Translations under genes and position numbers: made by a program | Part shown: piece by piece, positions 1 to 7,827 of the stretch | Numbering within the stretch: the stretch's first letter is position 1 | Layout: each line of letters opens with the position of its first letter | Notes under the pieces: model-generated | The model's database searches: none | What the model was told of the DNA's origin: nothing | What the model saw: the letters and a program-made list of their open reading frames with translations, nothing else | Assembly (NCBI RefSeq): GCF_000720425.1 | Contig: NZ_JOAJ01000001.1 | Location: 1,488,001-1,552,000 of the forward strand | Reading direction: 5' to 3' | Length of the DNA: 64,000 nucleotides | Source: Nocardia rhamnosiphila NBRC 108938 | GTDB taxonomy: Bacteria > Actinomycetota > Actinomycetes > Mycobacteriales > Mycobacteriaceae

Positions 1-900
1 GTATCCCAGCAGCTCGCCCAGCTGGAGCGCGATGTCGGCACCCGGCTGTTCGAGCGGCGGGGGCGCCGGCTGCAACTCACCGATCTCGGGGTGCTGCTGG
101 CCGAGCACGCGGAGGAGATTCTCGCGTCGGTCGAGCGGGCGACCCAGGCCCTCGAGGACGCCGGCGAGACGGTGACGGCGAAACTCACCGCCGGTGTGTG
201 GGCGTCGGTGGCCTCCGGCCTGCTGCCCGACGCGCTCACCGCCCTCGCGCGCACCCACCCCGGTATCTCCGTGCGGACGCGAGAACTCGTTCCGGAGGCC
301 ACCGCCGCCGCGGTACGCGACGGGGCACTGGATCTGTCGTTCGTCCTCGAATATTCCAATTACCCGATGACCTGGGACAGCGGCCTGGAGCGCGCCGTCA
401 TCGCGGTCGAGCGGATCTACGCCGCGGTCCCGTCCGGAGCCGTACCGTCGGCCAGCGTGACCCTGGCCGACCTCGCCGAGCATCCGTGGATCCTCGCGCC
501 CGCCCGGTCGCATTTCGGACATGCCGCCCGGCTGGCGTTTCAATCCGTCGGGCTCGAACCACGGATCGATCACGAAGTGGAGGAGCAGGCGACGGCCATG
601 GCGATGGTGGCGGCCGGGCTGGGTGTGACCCTGGTGTCGGATCTGGGTCTGGCACTGCGTCCGCCGGGGGTGGACATCGTCGCCCTCGGCGACGTGCTCA
701 CCCGGACCGTATCGCTGGCCTACCGCACCAACACGGCCCGGCGTGCCGCATTGCTGCTCGTCGTCGACGCGGTCCGCGCGACCGCCGCGGAGAAGGGCCT
801 GGGCGCCGAGCCCGCGCTGCCCACCTCGGCGAATGCGGAACCCTTCCCGTCCCCGGCGGATACCTTGCGGACGGCCGATCGGCGCCCCGAACAGAACTGA
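1..900 (+). CDS. LysR-family transcriptional regulator (5' end cut by window)
   Basis: The reading frame is open from the first base, so the start codon and most of the winged-helix domain lie outside the window. The first residues (SQQLAQLERDVGTRLFERR) are the recognition-helix and wing part of a LysR HTH. A linker helix follows at about residues 30-60 and then a periplasmic-binding-protein-like effector domain. The last 40 residues are a Pro/Ala-rich tail without recognisable structure. No target can be named because its usual divergent partner is outside the window. The frame and family are clear; the ligand is unknown. Confidence 0.9.
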   Translation, partial: VSQQLAQLERDVGTRLFERRGRRLQLTDLGVLLAEHAEEILASVERATQALEDAGETVTAKLTAGVWASVASGLLPDALTALARTHPGISVRTRELVPEATAAAVRDGALDLSFVLEYSNYPMTWDSGLERAVIAVERIYAAVPSGAVPSASVTLADLAEHPWILAPARSHFGHAARLAFQSVGLEPRIDHEVEEQATAMAMVAAGLGVTLVSDLGLALRPPGVDIVALGDVLTRTVSLAYRTNTARRAALLLVVDAVRATAAEKGLGAEPALPTSANAEPFPSPADTLRTADRRPEQN

Positions 901-1006
901 TCGGCCCGGACCCGCGCGACTCGCCTGCCGCATTCCGGTGAGCCGGGTCACAGCCGCGGGGTACGCTCGCACGCGTCGGCGTGGCGGTGACACCTGGAGG
1001 TCGGCA

Positions 1007-2104
1007 ATGGATGTTCTGCTCGGAATCGGGACGCGTAAGGGTTTGTTCCTGGCGCGCAGTACCGACGGCCGGTCGAGCTGGGAGGTGAGCCCGCCTCGGT
1101 TCGCCGTGGCGGATGTGAAAGCACTGGCGATCGATACGCGGCGGACGACGCCGCGCGTGCTCGCCGGAGTGCTGGACAGCCATTTCGGCCCGACCATGGT
1201 GACCAGCGACGATCTCGGCCGGACGTGGAGCGAACCGGACGATGCGCCGCTGGCGTTCCCGTCGGATACCGGGGCGGCATTGCAGGGCGTTTGGCAGATC
1301 GCGCCCGCGACCGCGGCCGAGCCGGAGGTGGTGTACGCGGGCGCCGAACCGCCGGCGTTGTTCCGCTCGTCCGACGCGGGGCGGACGTTCGAACTGATCC
1401 GCGGCCTGTGGGACCACCCGCACCGCACCGAGTGGATGCCGGGTGGCGGCGGGCTGGCGTTGCACACGATCATCCCGCATCCGGCGGATGCGAAACGTAT
1501 CACGGTCGCCATATCGACCGGCGGCGTCTATCAGACCGCCGACGGCGGTAGGTCCTGGAGACCCACCAACAAAGGAGTCACCGCCGATTTCATGCCCGGT
1601 GAGCTACCGGAGTGGGGGCAGTGCGTGCACAAGGTCGCCATGGACGCCGGCACACCGAGCACGATGTATCTGCAGAACCACGGCGGAGTCTTCCGTACCA
1701 CCGACGACGGCACGAGCTGGCAGTCGATCGACGGCGGCCTACCCGCCTCGAACTTCGGCTTCCCGATCGTCGCGCACCCGCGGCGCCCCGGGGTGATCTA
1801 TACCTTCCCGCTGGTCGCCGATATGGAGCGATTCCGCTTTCCCCCGAACGCCGAATGCGCCGTCTACCGCAGCGCCGACGGTGGCGAAACCTGGTCGGCG
1901 CAGACCAGCGGCCTCCCGCGGGAACCGTTCTGGGCCGCGGTCATGCGCGATGCCATGTGCGCCGACGACGCCGATCCGGCCGGGATCTATTTCGGTACCC
2001 GCAACGGCGAGGTCTACTGCAGTCCCGACGAGGGTGAGCACTGGCAGCTGGTGGCCGACAAACTGCCCGACGTCCTATGCGTACGCGCCCGAGTGGTCGG
2101 CTGA
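1007..2104 (+). CDS. BNR/Asp-box repeat beta-propeller protein (sialidase-like fold)
   Basis: 365 residues. Six Asp-box motifs of the S/T-x-D-x-G-x-T/S-W type are spaced about 55 residues apart: SDDLGRTW near 65, SSDAGRTF near 121, TADGGRSW near 178, TTDDGTSW near 231, SADGGETW near 288 and SPDEGEHW near 340. This is typical of a VPS10/WD40-like propeller that annotation pipelines often call exo-alpha-sialidase. There is no signal peptide and no evidence for sialidase activity. The ATG at 1007 is chosen because CTGGAGG ends 6 bases before it; the frame is open further upstream but with poor codon use. The next gene starts 4 bases after the stop, so the two form an operon. Confidence 0.88.
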   Translation: MDVLLGIGTRKGLFLARSTDGRSSWEVSPPRFAVADVKALAIDTRRTTPRVLAGVLDSHFGPTMVTSDDLGRTWSEPDDAPLAFPSDTGAALQGVWQIAPATAAEPEVVYAGAEPPALFRSSDAGRTFELIRGLWDHPHRTEWMPGGGGLALHTIIPHPADAKRITVAISTGGVYQTADGGRSWRPTNKGVTADFMPGELPEWGQCVHKVAMDAGTPSTMYLQNHGGVFRTTDDGTSWQSIDGGLPASNFGFPIVAHPRRPGVIYTFPLVADMERFRFPPNAECAVYRSADGGETWSAQTSGLPREPFWAAVMRDAMCADDADPAGIYFGTRNGEVYCSPDEGEHWQLVADKLPDVLCVRARVVG

Positions 2105-2108
2105 CGCC

Positions 2109-2381
2109 GTGGCACAGGTGCGCCTGCCGTCCGCGCTGCGGCCCTACGTCGGCGGCGACCGGGAACTCGCCGTCGACGGCGCGACGCTGCGCACCGTGCT
2201 GGATGTGCTGCGCGAGCGGTCGCCCGCGCTGGAGCGCCGCCTCCGCGACGAGAGTGGCGCATTACGCCGTTACGTGAACTTCTACGTCGATGGCGACGAA
2301 TGCCGGACACTGCGGGGTTTGGACACACCACTCGACGCCGGCACCGAGGTCATGATCATTCCCTCGGTCGCCGGTGGGTGA
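2109..2381 (+). CDS. MoaD/ThiS-family ubiquitin-like sulfur carrier protein
   Basis: 90 residues, GTG start 4 bases after the stop of the propeller gene. The fold signature is a small beta-grasp protein: VRLPSALRPY at the start, the segment around RYVNFYVDGDECR in the middle, and a C-terminal Gly-Gly (SVAGG) that in MoaD/ThiS is adenylated and converted to thiocarboxylate. Coupling to a BNR-repeat protein argues for a dedicated pathway rather than general molybdopterin synthesis, but the sulfur acceptor is not visible here. Family call is good; substrate is unknown. Confidence 0.85.
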   Translation: MAQVRLPSALRPYVGGDRELAVDGATLRTVLDVLRERSPALERRLRDESGALRRYVNFYVDGDECRTLRGLDTPLDAGTEVMIIPSVAGG

Positions 2382-2398
2382 TCGCCGCGGGCGGAACG

Positions 2399-2986
2399 CT
2401 ACTCGGCAGCGCGGCCGGCCGCGACCGCACGCGCCGATTCCACCCGCAGCGTGCGGAATTCGGCGGCCAGCGCGTCCAGGGTGTAGTGGGCGTTGAGCCC
2501 GCTCGGATTGGGCAGCACCCAGACCTCGGTGGCGCCGATCGTCTCGTCCTGGCGCCCGACGGTCGTCCGCGGCCGACCGAACGCGGTGCGATAGGCGCCC
2601 AGGCCCAGCACCGCGAGAATCCGCGGCCGGTTGCGCCGTACCCGCTCGACGAGCGCGGCGCCGCCGTCGCGCAGTTCCTCCTTCGTCAGCTCGTCGGCCT
2701 TCGCGCTCGTCCGGGAGACGACATTGGTGATGCCCAGCCCCAGCGCCGGCAGTTCGTCCTGTTCGTCGGGGCGGAACAGGCGCGGCGTGAAGCCCGATCG
2801 GAACAGCGCGGGCCAGAAGCGATTTCCCGGGCGAGCGAAATGGTGGCCGGTCGCACCGGACCACAGGCCGGGATTGATCCCGCAGAACAGCACTCGCAGA
2901 TCCGGTGCCAGTACATCGGGAATCGTCGTCCCGGCCGCGGCCGCCAGGTCGGCCGGTGTCGGGCGGTTTACCGCGGAATGGGCCAT
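2399..2986 (-). CDS. mug: G/U mismatch-specific DNA glycosylase (Mug/TDG family)
   Basis: 195 residues. It carries the Mug/TDG motif GINPGLWSGATGHHFARPGN near residue 35 and the second motif NPSGLNAHY near 155, which together form the uracil-binding pocket. It would remove uracil or ethenocytosine opposite G as part of base excision repair in the cytosol. The ATG at 2986 is chosen because homology begins just after it; the frame continues upstream without family resemblance. It lies convergent to the MoaD-like gene with 17 bases between stops. Confidence 0.9.
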   Translation of the reverse strand: MAHSAVNRPTPADLAAAAGTTIPDVLAPDLRVLFCGINPGLWSGATGHHFARPGNRFWPALFRSGFTPRLFRPDEQDELPALGLGITNVVSRTSAKADELTKEELRDGGAALVERVRRNRPRILAVLGLGAYRTAFGRPRTTVGRQDETIGATEVWVLPNPSGLNAHYTLDALAAEFRTLRVESARAVAAGRAAE

Positions 2987-3072
2987 TCGCCCAGTCTGCC
3001 AGCGGGCGCGATCCCGGCGGGCCGGACGGCTACGTCCGAGGATCGCCACCGACCGAGACCGCGACGCACAGG

Positions 3073-3654
3073 CTATCGGTAGCCACGTTTCAGCAGATAC
3101 GCCGCTCCTGCCTCGAACCCCGCCGGATCGAGTACCTCGAATCCGAAGGCGTCGGCGAGCCGATCGGTGGTATCGAAGGCGGCACACACCGCCAGCGCGT
3201 CGGCGACCTGGTCGGGCGAGACACCCGCGGACAGCACCGCACGCATATCCTCAATGCTTATCGACCCCTCCCTGGTCAGCGCCCCGAGCATGCGCAGCGT
3301 CGCCCGGAGCCCGTCTTCGATCGGGGCCGAGTCGAGGTCGGTGAGGACCGCGCGCACCTTCGCCGGGTCGCGGTACGCCCGGCCGGCGGTCGCGGTATGC
3401 GCGCCGAGGCAGAACGCCGACCCGTTCACCTGCGAGACGAAGGCGGCCATCAGTTCGCGGTCGGCGACCGACCACGCCGCGGGCCCGCGCATCGCCGCCT
3501 GGGTGAACTTCTTCGCCGCGGCACCGTAGAAGGCGGGCCGGTAGAAGGTCAATTTGGCGGCATCGGGCAGTGGATGCCCGGAGAACACTCGGATGAGCGC
3601 GAACAGCAGCTTCATTCTCGGACGGTACCCGTGCTCGAGGATATCGAGACGCAT
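3073..3654 (-). CDS. Carboxymuconolactone decarboxylase/AhpD-like protein
   Basis: 193 residues. An all-helical AhpD-like fold with the likely peroxidatic segment NGSAFCLGAHTATAG near residues 69-83 (one Cys and a His as in the single-Cys branch of the family). The ATG at 3654 overlaps the stop of the upstream partner (TAATG), so the two proteins are translationally coupled. Members act as alkylhydroperoxidases or ring-opening decarboxylases; nothing in the neighbourhood indicates protocatechuate degradation, so a peroxide-related role is more likely. Confidence 0.82.
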   Translation of the reverse strand: MRLDILEHGYRPRMKLLFALIRVFSGHPLPDAAKLTFYRPAFYGAAAKKFTQAAMRGPAAWSVADRELMAAFVSQVNGSAFCLGAHTATAGRAYRDPAKVRAVLTDLDSAPIEDGLRATLRMLGALTREGSISIEDMRAVLSAGVSPDQVADALAVCAAFDTTDRLADAFGFEVLDPAGFEAGAAYLLKRGYR

Positions 3655-3977
3655 TACTCGGCCGCACCGGCGTCGGCGGCGGCCAAGGCGGCCAGCCCGG
3701 CCTCGTAGAGCCGGGCCGACCGGCCGACCGCGGCGCATACCACCAGTTCGAAGAGTTCGTCCTCGCTGAAACCCGCCGCCTTCGCCGCGGCGAAATCCGC
3801 ATCGGTGACCTGGTCGGCCCGGGTGACGACCTTGCCGATCAGGGCGTCCAGCGGCGGCGGAAGTCCGGCACCGGCGAAGGCGTGCGCCCGCTGTTCGAGG
3901 GAGGCGCTCCCCGCGCTGTTCCGGACGCTGTCCACCAGCGCGCGATGCGCTATCCGCTTCTCGTCCTCGTCCGTCAC
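3654..3977 (-). CDS. Small carboxymuconolactone-decarboxylase-like partner protein
   Basis: 107 residues if started at the GTG at 3977, which has GGAG 6 bases upstream; a longer TTG start at 4019 is also open. The core VTDADFAAAKAAGFSEDELF and the following helix resemble the second helical repeat of CMD/AhpD proteins but lack the Cys-His pair. Its stop overlaps the start of the Cys-containing homologue at 3654, so it is probably the non-catalytic partner of a two-subunit assembly. Confidence 0.72.
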   Translation of the reverse strand: MTDEDEKRIAHRALVDSVRNSAGSASLEQRAHAFAGAGLPPPLDALIGKVVTRADQVTDADFAAAKAAGFSEDELFELVVCAAVGRSARLYEAGLAALAAADAGAAE

Positions 3978-4137
3978 GGCGCTCTCCGGCTCCTTCCGGT
4001 TGTACTCGCCCTCGGACAATCATGCCGGGGCACCTCCGGCAGCGATACATGCCGCGCCGGAGAAAGCGCCGGGACCGCCGCAGCAATGGCAGCATCGCGC
4101 ACGGGCCAACGCTTCCCGCCGCCGGAGCCCGCACACC

Positions 4138-5250
4138 TCACATGACGAGCCGGTAGAACGCCGCGAGCGCGCCGTCGATGGGATGCGGCTGCGGCCTGCC
4201 CCGCTCGTCGAGCCGGTTCCAGCGCTGCATGTTGATCGCGGCCGAGAACTGGCGGGCACCGTCGGCGCGGGTCATCGAGATCGCTCCGGCGCCCCAGACC
4301 GAACCGTCGTGACCCCAGAACGTCCCGTGCCCGGGGACCTCGATCCGGTGCAAACCCAGACCGTACTCGATCGTCTTGCCTTCGAAGGAGATGACCGGGA
4401 CGGTGTGCTGCATCTGCGCCAGCGACGCCCGGTTCACGATCTCACCGGCGAGCAGCAGGGCGAAGAACCGGTTCAGGTCGGCCACGGTCGAGATCAGCGA
4501 GGCCGCCGGCCCCACCCACGACATATCGAAATCGCTGTAATCGCGCGGGGGTTCGAGCATCCCGAACCATGCCTCGTAAATCCGCGAATGCGGCCCATCG
4601 ACACAGGTACTCTCCGGGAGTTCGGTGTCTTGCAGTCCGGCCCGTTCGATGACGTTGCGGGTGATGCACTTCTCCGCGGTCGTGCCGGTCACCAGTTCCA
4701 GGAGCCGGCACAGGAGCAGGTAGTTGGTGTTGGAGTAGATACCCGGGGTGCCGCCGGGCGTCCCGACCGCGGGAGCGGACACCCCCAGTTCGATCAGTTC
4801 GAGGGGATCGAAACGCGTGTGCCGGTTCTCGTCCATGCTGTCCGGCCGTGTCTCGGCCACCGCGGGGAAGGCGGCGAGGGACGGGTAGGCGTACGGGAGA
4901 TATTCGGCCAGACCGCTGGTGTGGTTGATCAACATGCGGACCGTGACGGCCTGACCGCGGGCACCGGGGACCAGCTTCGGCAGGTAATGACCGATCGATG
5001 TGTCCAGGTCGAGCTGTCCGCTCTCCACCTGCTGCAGTACCGCCGCGGCGGTGAAGGTTTTGGTGATGCTGCCGACCCGGTGCCGCATATCCGCCGTGAC
5101 CGGACGGCCGGTCTCGATATCGGCGACCCCGGCCGCACCACGCCACAGCCGATCACCGTCGCGTACCTCGGCGAACACGCCGGGAATCCCCGCGCGGTGG
5201 ATATCGTCCAGGGCGGCCTGCAGCCGGGCGGGCTCGAGTGGGTTCGTCAC
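4138..5250 (-). CDS. Serine beta-lactamase/D-Ala-D-Ala carboxypeptidase-like hydrolase (family S12)
   Basis: 370 residues. The nucleophile motif S-x-x-K is SITK at residues 61-64, the Tyr motif is YSN near 168, and the third motif H-x-G is seen in WGHDGS near 315. No signal peptide or lipobox is evident, so it may be cytosolic or an esterase-type member (EstB-like). The GTG start at 5250 is placed 8 bases after GAGAGGA. Substrate cannot be told from sequence: esterase, peptidase and beta-lactamase members share these motifs. Confidence 0.85.
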   Translation of the reverse strand: MTNPLEPARLQAALDDIHRAGIPGVFAEVRDGDRLWRGAAGVADIETGRPVTADMRHRVGSITKTFTAAAVLQQVESGQLDLDTSIGHYLPKLVPGARGQAVTVRMLINHTSGLAEYLPYAYPSLAAFPAVAETRPDSMDENRHTRFDPLELIELGVSAPAVGTPGGTPGIYSNTNYLLLCRLLELVTGTTAEKCITRNVIERAGLQDTELPESTCVDGPHSRIYEAWFGMLEPPRDYSDFDMSWVGPAASLISTVADLNRFFALLLAGEIVNRASLAQMQHTVPVISFEGKTIEYGLGLHRIEVPGHGTFWGHDGSVWGAGAISMTRADGARQFSAAINMQRWNRLDERGRPQPHPIDGALAAFYRLVM

Positions 5251-5563
5251 AACGGGTGTCCTCTCGTAGGAATACTGTGCGGGTCGATCCGGGAAGCCCG
5301 TAGCGGGCGGTACCCGGTCGGCCCTCACTATCCGCCGAGCGGCCCCACCGAGTATCGGAAAAATGTTCCGCGGGCCGGCGGTCGCCGGGGTAGGGGCCCG
5401 CCGCAGCACCCGATATCGCGGCGGGCGGGAACCGATCGGACGAAGCGAGCGGTTGCCTTCGACCTGGTCAGGGCGCGATCATCGATGAGGAGCGACCCGG
5501 CGGTGCCGGTCCGGTCGACCGTCGGTGAATCGGCAGTTATCGACCACGAGAGGACCGTGTCCC
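5251..5563. other. Divergent intergenic region
   Basis: 313 bases between the beta-lactamase-like gene (leftward) and the small membrane protein (rightward). It must hold both promoters, but I see no strong -35/-10 pair and no long dyad. Open frames across it have poor codon use and are not reported. Confidence 0.5.
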
Positions 5564-5914
5564 ATGCCTTCCCCCAGTAGTGCGAACAGTACCGGCCGAC
5601 CGTCCGCCGCCGCCCCGGCGCGAACGGCCGATCGTTCCCCGGCACGGGCCGCACCCGCGGCCAGTCTCACGCTGCCCCATCTCAGCGCCGAGGTCGCGAT
5701 CCCCGGCCGGGGCATCGATGTGAAGGCCGGGCCGGTCGAGTTGTCCCTGCCGACCCGCTATATCTACTACGGCGGGCTGGGTGCCCTCGCCGTCGCCGGT
5801 GCGGTCGAATTGCCTCTCGCCGGCGCGCTGGCGGCGGCGGGCCTGATCGTCGACCGGATGCGGCGGCCCCATACCGCCGGGCCCGAGCCCGTCCGCGGCG
5901 GCGCGGCCGCGTAG
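5564..5914 (+). CDS. Hypothetical membrane protein
   Basis: 116 residues, ATG at 5564 with GAGAGGA 9 bases upstream. The first 30 residues are Ser/Ala/Pro-rich. Residues 34-60 (LPHLSAEVAIPGRGIDVKAG onward) look ordered, and a hydrophobic stretch at about 68-95 would make one long or two short membrane helices, followed by a basic tail (DRMRRP). No family recognised. A 14-base palindrome follows the stop. Confidence 0.65.
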   Translation: MPSPSSANSTGRPSAAAPARTADRSPARAAPAASLTLPHLSAEVAIPGRGIDVKAGPVELSLPTRYIYYGGLGALAVAGAVELPLAGALAAAGLIVDRMRRPHTAGPEPVRGGAAA

Positions 5915-5915
5915 T

Positions 5916-5929
5916 CCGGCCGCGGCCGG
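5916..5929. terminator. GC-rich palindrome between convergent genes
   Basis: CCGGCCGCGGCCGG, a perfect 14-base palindrome directly after the stop at 5914 and before the end of the leftward reductase remnant. It could fold as a short bidirectional terminator, although there is no T-run. Confidence 0.4.
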
Positions 5930-5940
5930 GCGTCGCGGGT

Positions 5941-6222
5941 TCACAGCAGCCCGAGATCGGTCGTGTACTTGACGATCATCTCCGGTGTCACATGCGGAAT
6001 GTCTTTGTCGGCACCGATTTTCGCGTGCCGGACGGCGGCCCGGAACCGTTCGGTCGGCGCGATGGACCCGCGTATCGCCTGCCGCGGTTTGCGGTAGTTG
6101 TCCAGCAGCGGCAGCAGTGAGTACCGGCGCTGCCGGTCCGGTAGCGCCCGGACCGCGGTCTCCATGCGCTGCAACCAGGTGTCGTAGCCGGAGATCCGCT
6201 CGATGGGATGGCCGGCGTCGAG
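5941..6222 (-). pseudogene. C-terminal remnant of a carboxylic acid reductase
   Basis: About 94 codons remain open on the minus strand. The sequence (DAGHPIERISGYDTWLQRME, then ALPDRQRRYSLLPLLDNYR, then IRGSIAPTERFRAAVRHAKI, ending IPHVTPEMIVKYTTDLGLL) matches, from memory, the extreme C-terminus of the roughly 1170-residue adenylation-PCP-thioester reductase enzymes of Nocardia and Mycobacterium. Everything upstream, including the adenylation domain and the phosphopantetheine site, is missing. Similarity stops abruptly near 6222, where a fragment reading the other way begins. It has no start site of its own and is almost certainly not functional. Confidence 0.8.
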
Positions 6223-6305
6223 CCGAAGGCGATCCGGAGTTCGCGGCCGAGATCGCGACCGCCGCTGTCACCGCCACGCTGTACCGGCTGCTCGACGACC
6301 GGTGA
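6222..6305 (+). pseudogene. C-terminal fragment of an unidentified rightward gene
   Basis: Starting exactly where the reductase similarity ends, the plus strand reads AEGDPEFAAEIATAAVTATL and then YRLLDDR before a TGA at 6303. It is an Ala-rich amphipathic helix with good codon bias, as at the end of a TetR-type regulator or another helical protein. No start codon or ribosome site precedes it. It is read as the tail of a gene that was once divergent from the carboxylic acid reductase. The parent family is uncertain. Confidence 0.45.
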
Positions 6306-6331
6306 GCGGACCGGCCACGGCGGCGAGCGGT

Positions 6332-7345
6332 TCAGCCGATCCCGGCCGCCGGGTCGATCGCGAGCGCGAGGGTGTCCTTGACCATCGCGAGTGCCGCACC
6401 GAGCGGGCTCGACCGGCCCCCGGAGACCGTGATGTCGCCGGCGTCACCGCACCGGAACTCGACCGCCTTCTCGGGCCCGGCCAGGACACCGAAGGGCACG
6501 GCCGTCCGCGGGAACTCGCGCAGGGCGACGACCACCCGGCCGGGAGCATCGGCGCGGGCCGACCCGATATGGCGCAGCACCGCGCCGCGCGCGTGGGCGC
6601 GCACGGCCAGGGCGGCGGTGCCGTCGGCGATCGGTTCCGCCTCGACCCGGCAGGCGGCGACATCCCACCCCCAGAGGAGACCGGACAGCAGGCGGAGTTT
6701 GGTGGCCGCGTCGGCCCCGGACAGATCCGCCGCGGCATCCGCCTCCGCGATCCCGCGGTCCCGGGCGAGATCGAGGGCCGCGGCCGGGGTCACGCCCTCG
6801 CCGAGCCGATCGAGGACGAAACTCGCCGTACCGTTCACGCAGCCACGCACCTCCTGCACCTCGAACCCGCGCAGTCCGGCGCGGGCGAGGTCACCGGCGG
6901 GCAGCGCCGCGCCCGTGGCCCCGGAGATCCGGACAGCCCGCCCGTATTCGCTTGCCACCGTGTGCAACCGGGACCAGCCGGCCAGCAGCGGTGACTTGGT
7001 CGCCGTCACGAGGTGCGCCCCGGCGGCGAGCGCGGCGAGTCCGTCTGCGAGCGCTTCCGCGGCGCCGTCCGGATGCGACGGGACAGCCTGCGCCACGACA
7101 GTGGGAGCGGCGCGCGCCAGCAACTCCTCGATCGGCGTCCGAGCCTGCCAGAGGTGCCGATCGGGCGGCACGCCACCGTCGGGTGTGCGGACCTCCCCCT
7201 CGCGCCCGCGGATCGCGACCACGTACGGGTCCACCAGGTACCGGCCGCGGAATTCGGCGCGGCGGGCGCGGAGCACGGCAGCATAATTCCGCGCGACCGG
7301 TCCGTAGCCGATCAGCACGATCGGTAGCGGGATCGGGGCCTTCAT
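6332..7345 (-). CDS. Homoserine dehydrogenase-like NAD(P)-dependent oxidoreductase without ACT domain
   Basis: 337 residues, ATG at 7345 with GGAGG 7 bases upstream. N-terminal Rossmann motif IVLIGYGPVARNY near residues 9-21; the central segment GCVNGTASFVLDRLGEG matches the catalytic domain of homoserine dehydrogenase (NGT-N-FIL-like), and ADLSGADAATKLRLL corresponds to the D-x-x-G-x-D-A-A-x-K-L signature with the catalytic Lys. The regulatory ACT domain of the housekeeping enzyme is absent, so this is probably a paralogue of specialised or secondary metabolism. It stands alone on its strand. Confidence 0.85.
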   Translation of the reverse strand: MKAPIPLPIVLIGYGPVARNYAAVLRARRAEFRGRYLVDPYVVAIRGREGEVRTPDGGVPPDRHLWQARTPIEELLARAAPTVVAQAVPSHPDGAAEALADGLAALAAGAHLVTATKSPLLAGWSRLHTVASEYGRAVRISGATGAALPAGDLARAGLRGFEVQEVRGCVNGTASFVLDRLGEGVTPAAALDLARDRGIAEADAAADLSGADAATKLRLLSGLLWGWDVAACRVEAEPIADGTAALAVRAHARGAVLRHIGSARADAPGRVVVALREFPRTAVPFGVLAGPEKAVEFRCGDAGDITVSGGRSSPLGAALAMVKDTLALAIDPAAGIG

Positions 7346-7827
7346 CCGGGAGCCTCCAGTTCGCTCGAGCTCGGCCGACGCCCACACAGCGGGGCGTGCC
7401 CCGCACACCGTAGTACCGACCGCGAACGGCGCCCGCCGGGTGCGCGCACCGTCCGAACCGACGCCCGCCGCCGAAAATTTTTCCACTTGTCGTGACGGGC
7501 ATCACCAGGCCTGTGACCTGCGTCTCCGCTGTTTCCGGCCGAAAACGCAGCCGCGGCGAGCTCGCCGGAGACCCTGCCGCCCATTGACGTCTTAGCGCTA
7601 AGCGATTACACATGCCTTGGCGCAAAGCCATCCCTTCGGGAAGATCGGCGCCGCCCCACTACATCTGCACACCCTTGAACCGAAAGCACACTCCATGGCC
7701 CTGATCTCCACCCCGAACCCGGCCCGGCCCCAGCGGTCGGGGCACAGGGTCACCTCCCCTCACGACCGCACCCCGGTCTAACCTATCGATCAGGCGCCCA
7801 GCGCCGACTATTGCCGAGGACGCCACC
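7346..7827. other. Divergent intergenic region with one clear promoter
   Basis: 482 bases between the homoserine-dehydrogenase-like gene and the MFS gene. It contains the promoter/operator at 7584-7612. Downstream of that, GGCGC near 7619 and GCGCC near 7650 could close a small hairpin around a CCCTTCGGG mini-stem in the roughly 210-base leader; no known riboswitch class is recognised. No gene is supported. Confidence 0.5.
7584..7612 (+). promoter_or_regulatory. Promoter with a perfect 12-bp palindromic operator in its spacer
   Basis: TTGACG (7584-7589) and TACACA (7607-7612) are separated by 17 bases. The spacer holds CTTAGCGCTAAG (7591-7602), a perfect palindrome. Placement between -35 and -10 is what is expected for a repressor of the downstream MFS transporter. 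The cognate regulator is not adjacent. Confidence 0.6.

Noticed and set aside
1007..2104. True sialidase
   Set aside because: Asp-boxes alone mark beta-propellers in general; the catalytic Arg triad, Tyr and signal peptide of secreted sialidases could not be identified.
3805..5580. 591-codon plus-strand open frame
   Set aside because: Antisense to the beta-lactamase-like gene, whose SITK, YSN and HxG motifs are intact on the minus strand. No motif is seen in the plus-strand product.
7613..7827. Riboswitch in the leader of the MFS gene
   Set aside because: Only short generic hairpins are visible; no conserved core of a known class could be recognised by eye.
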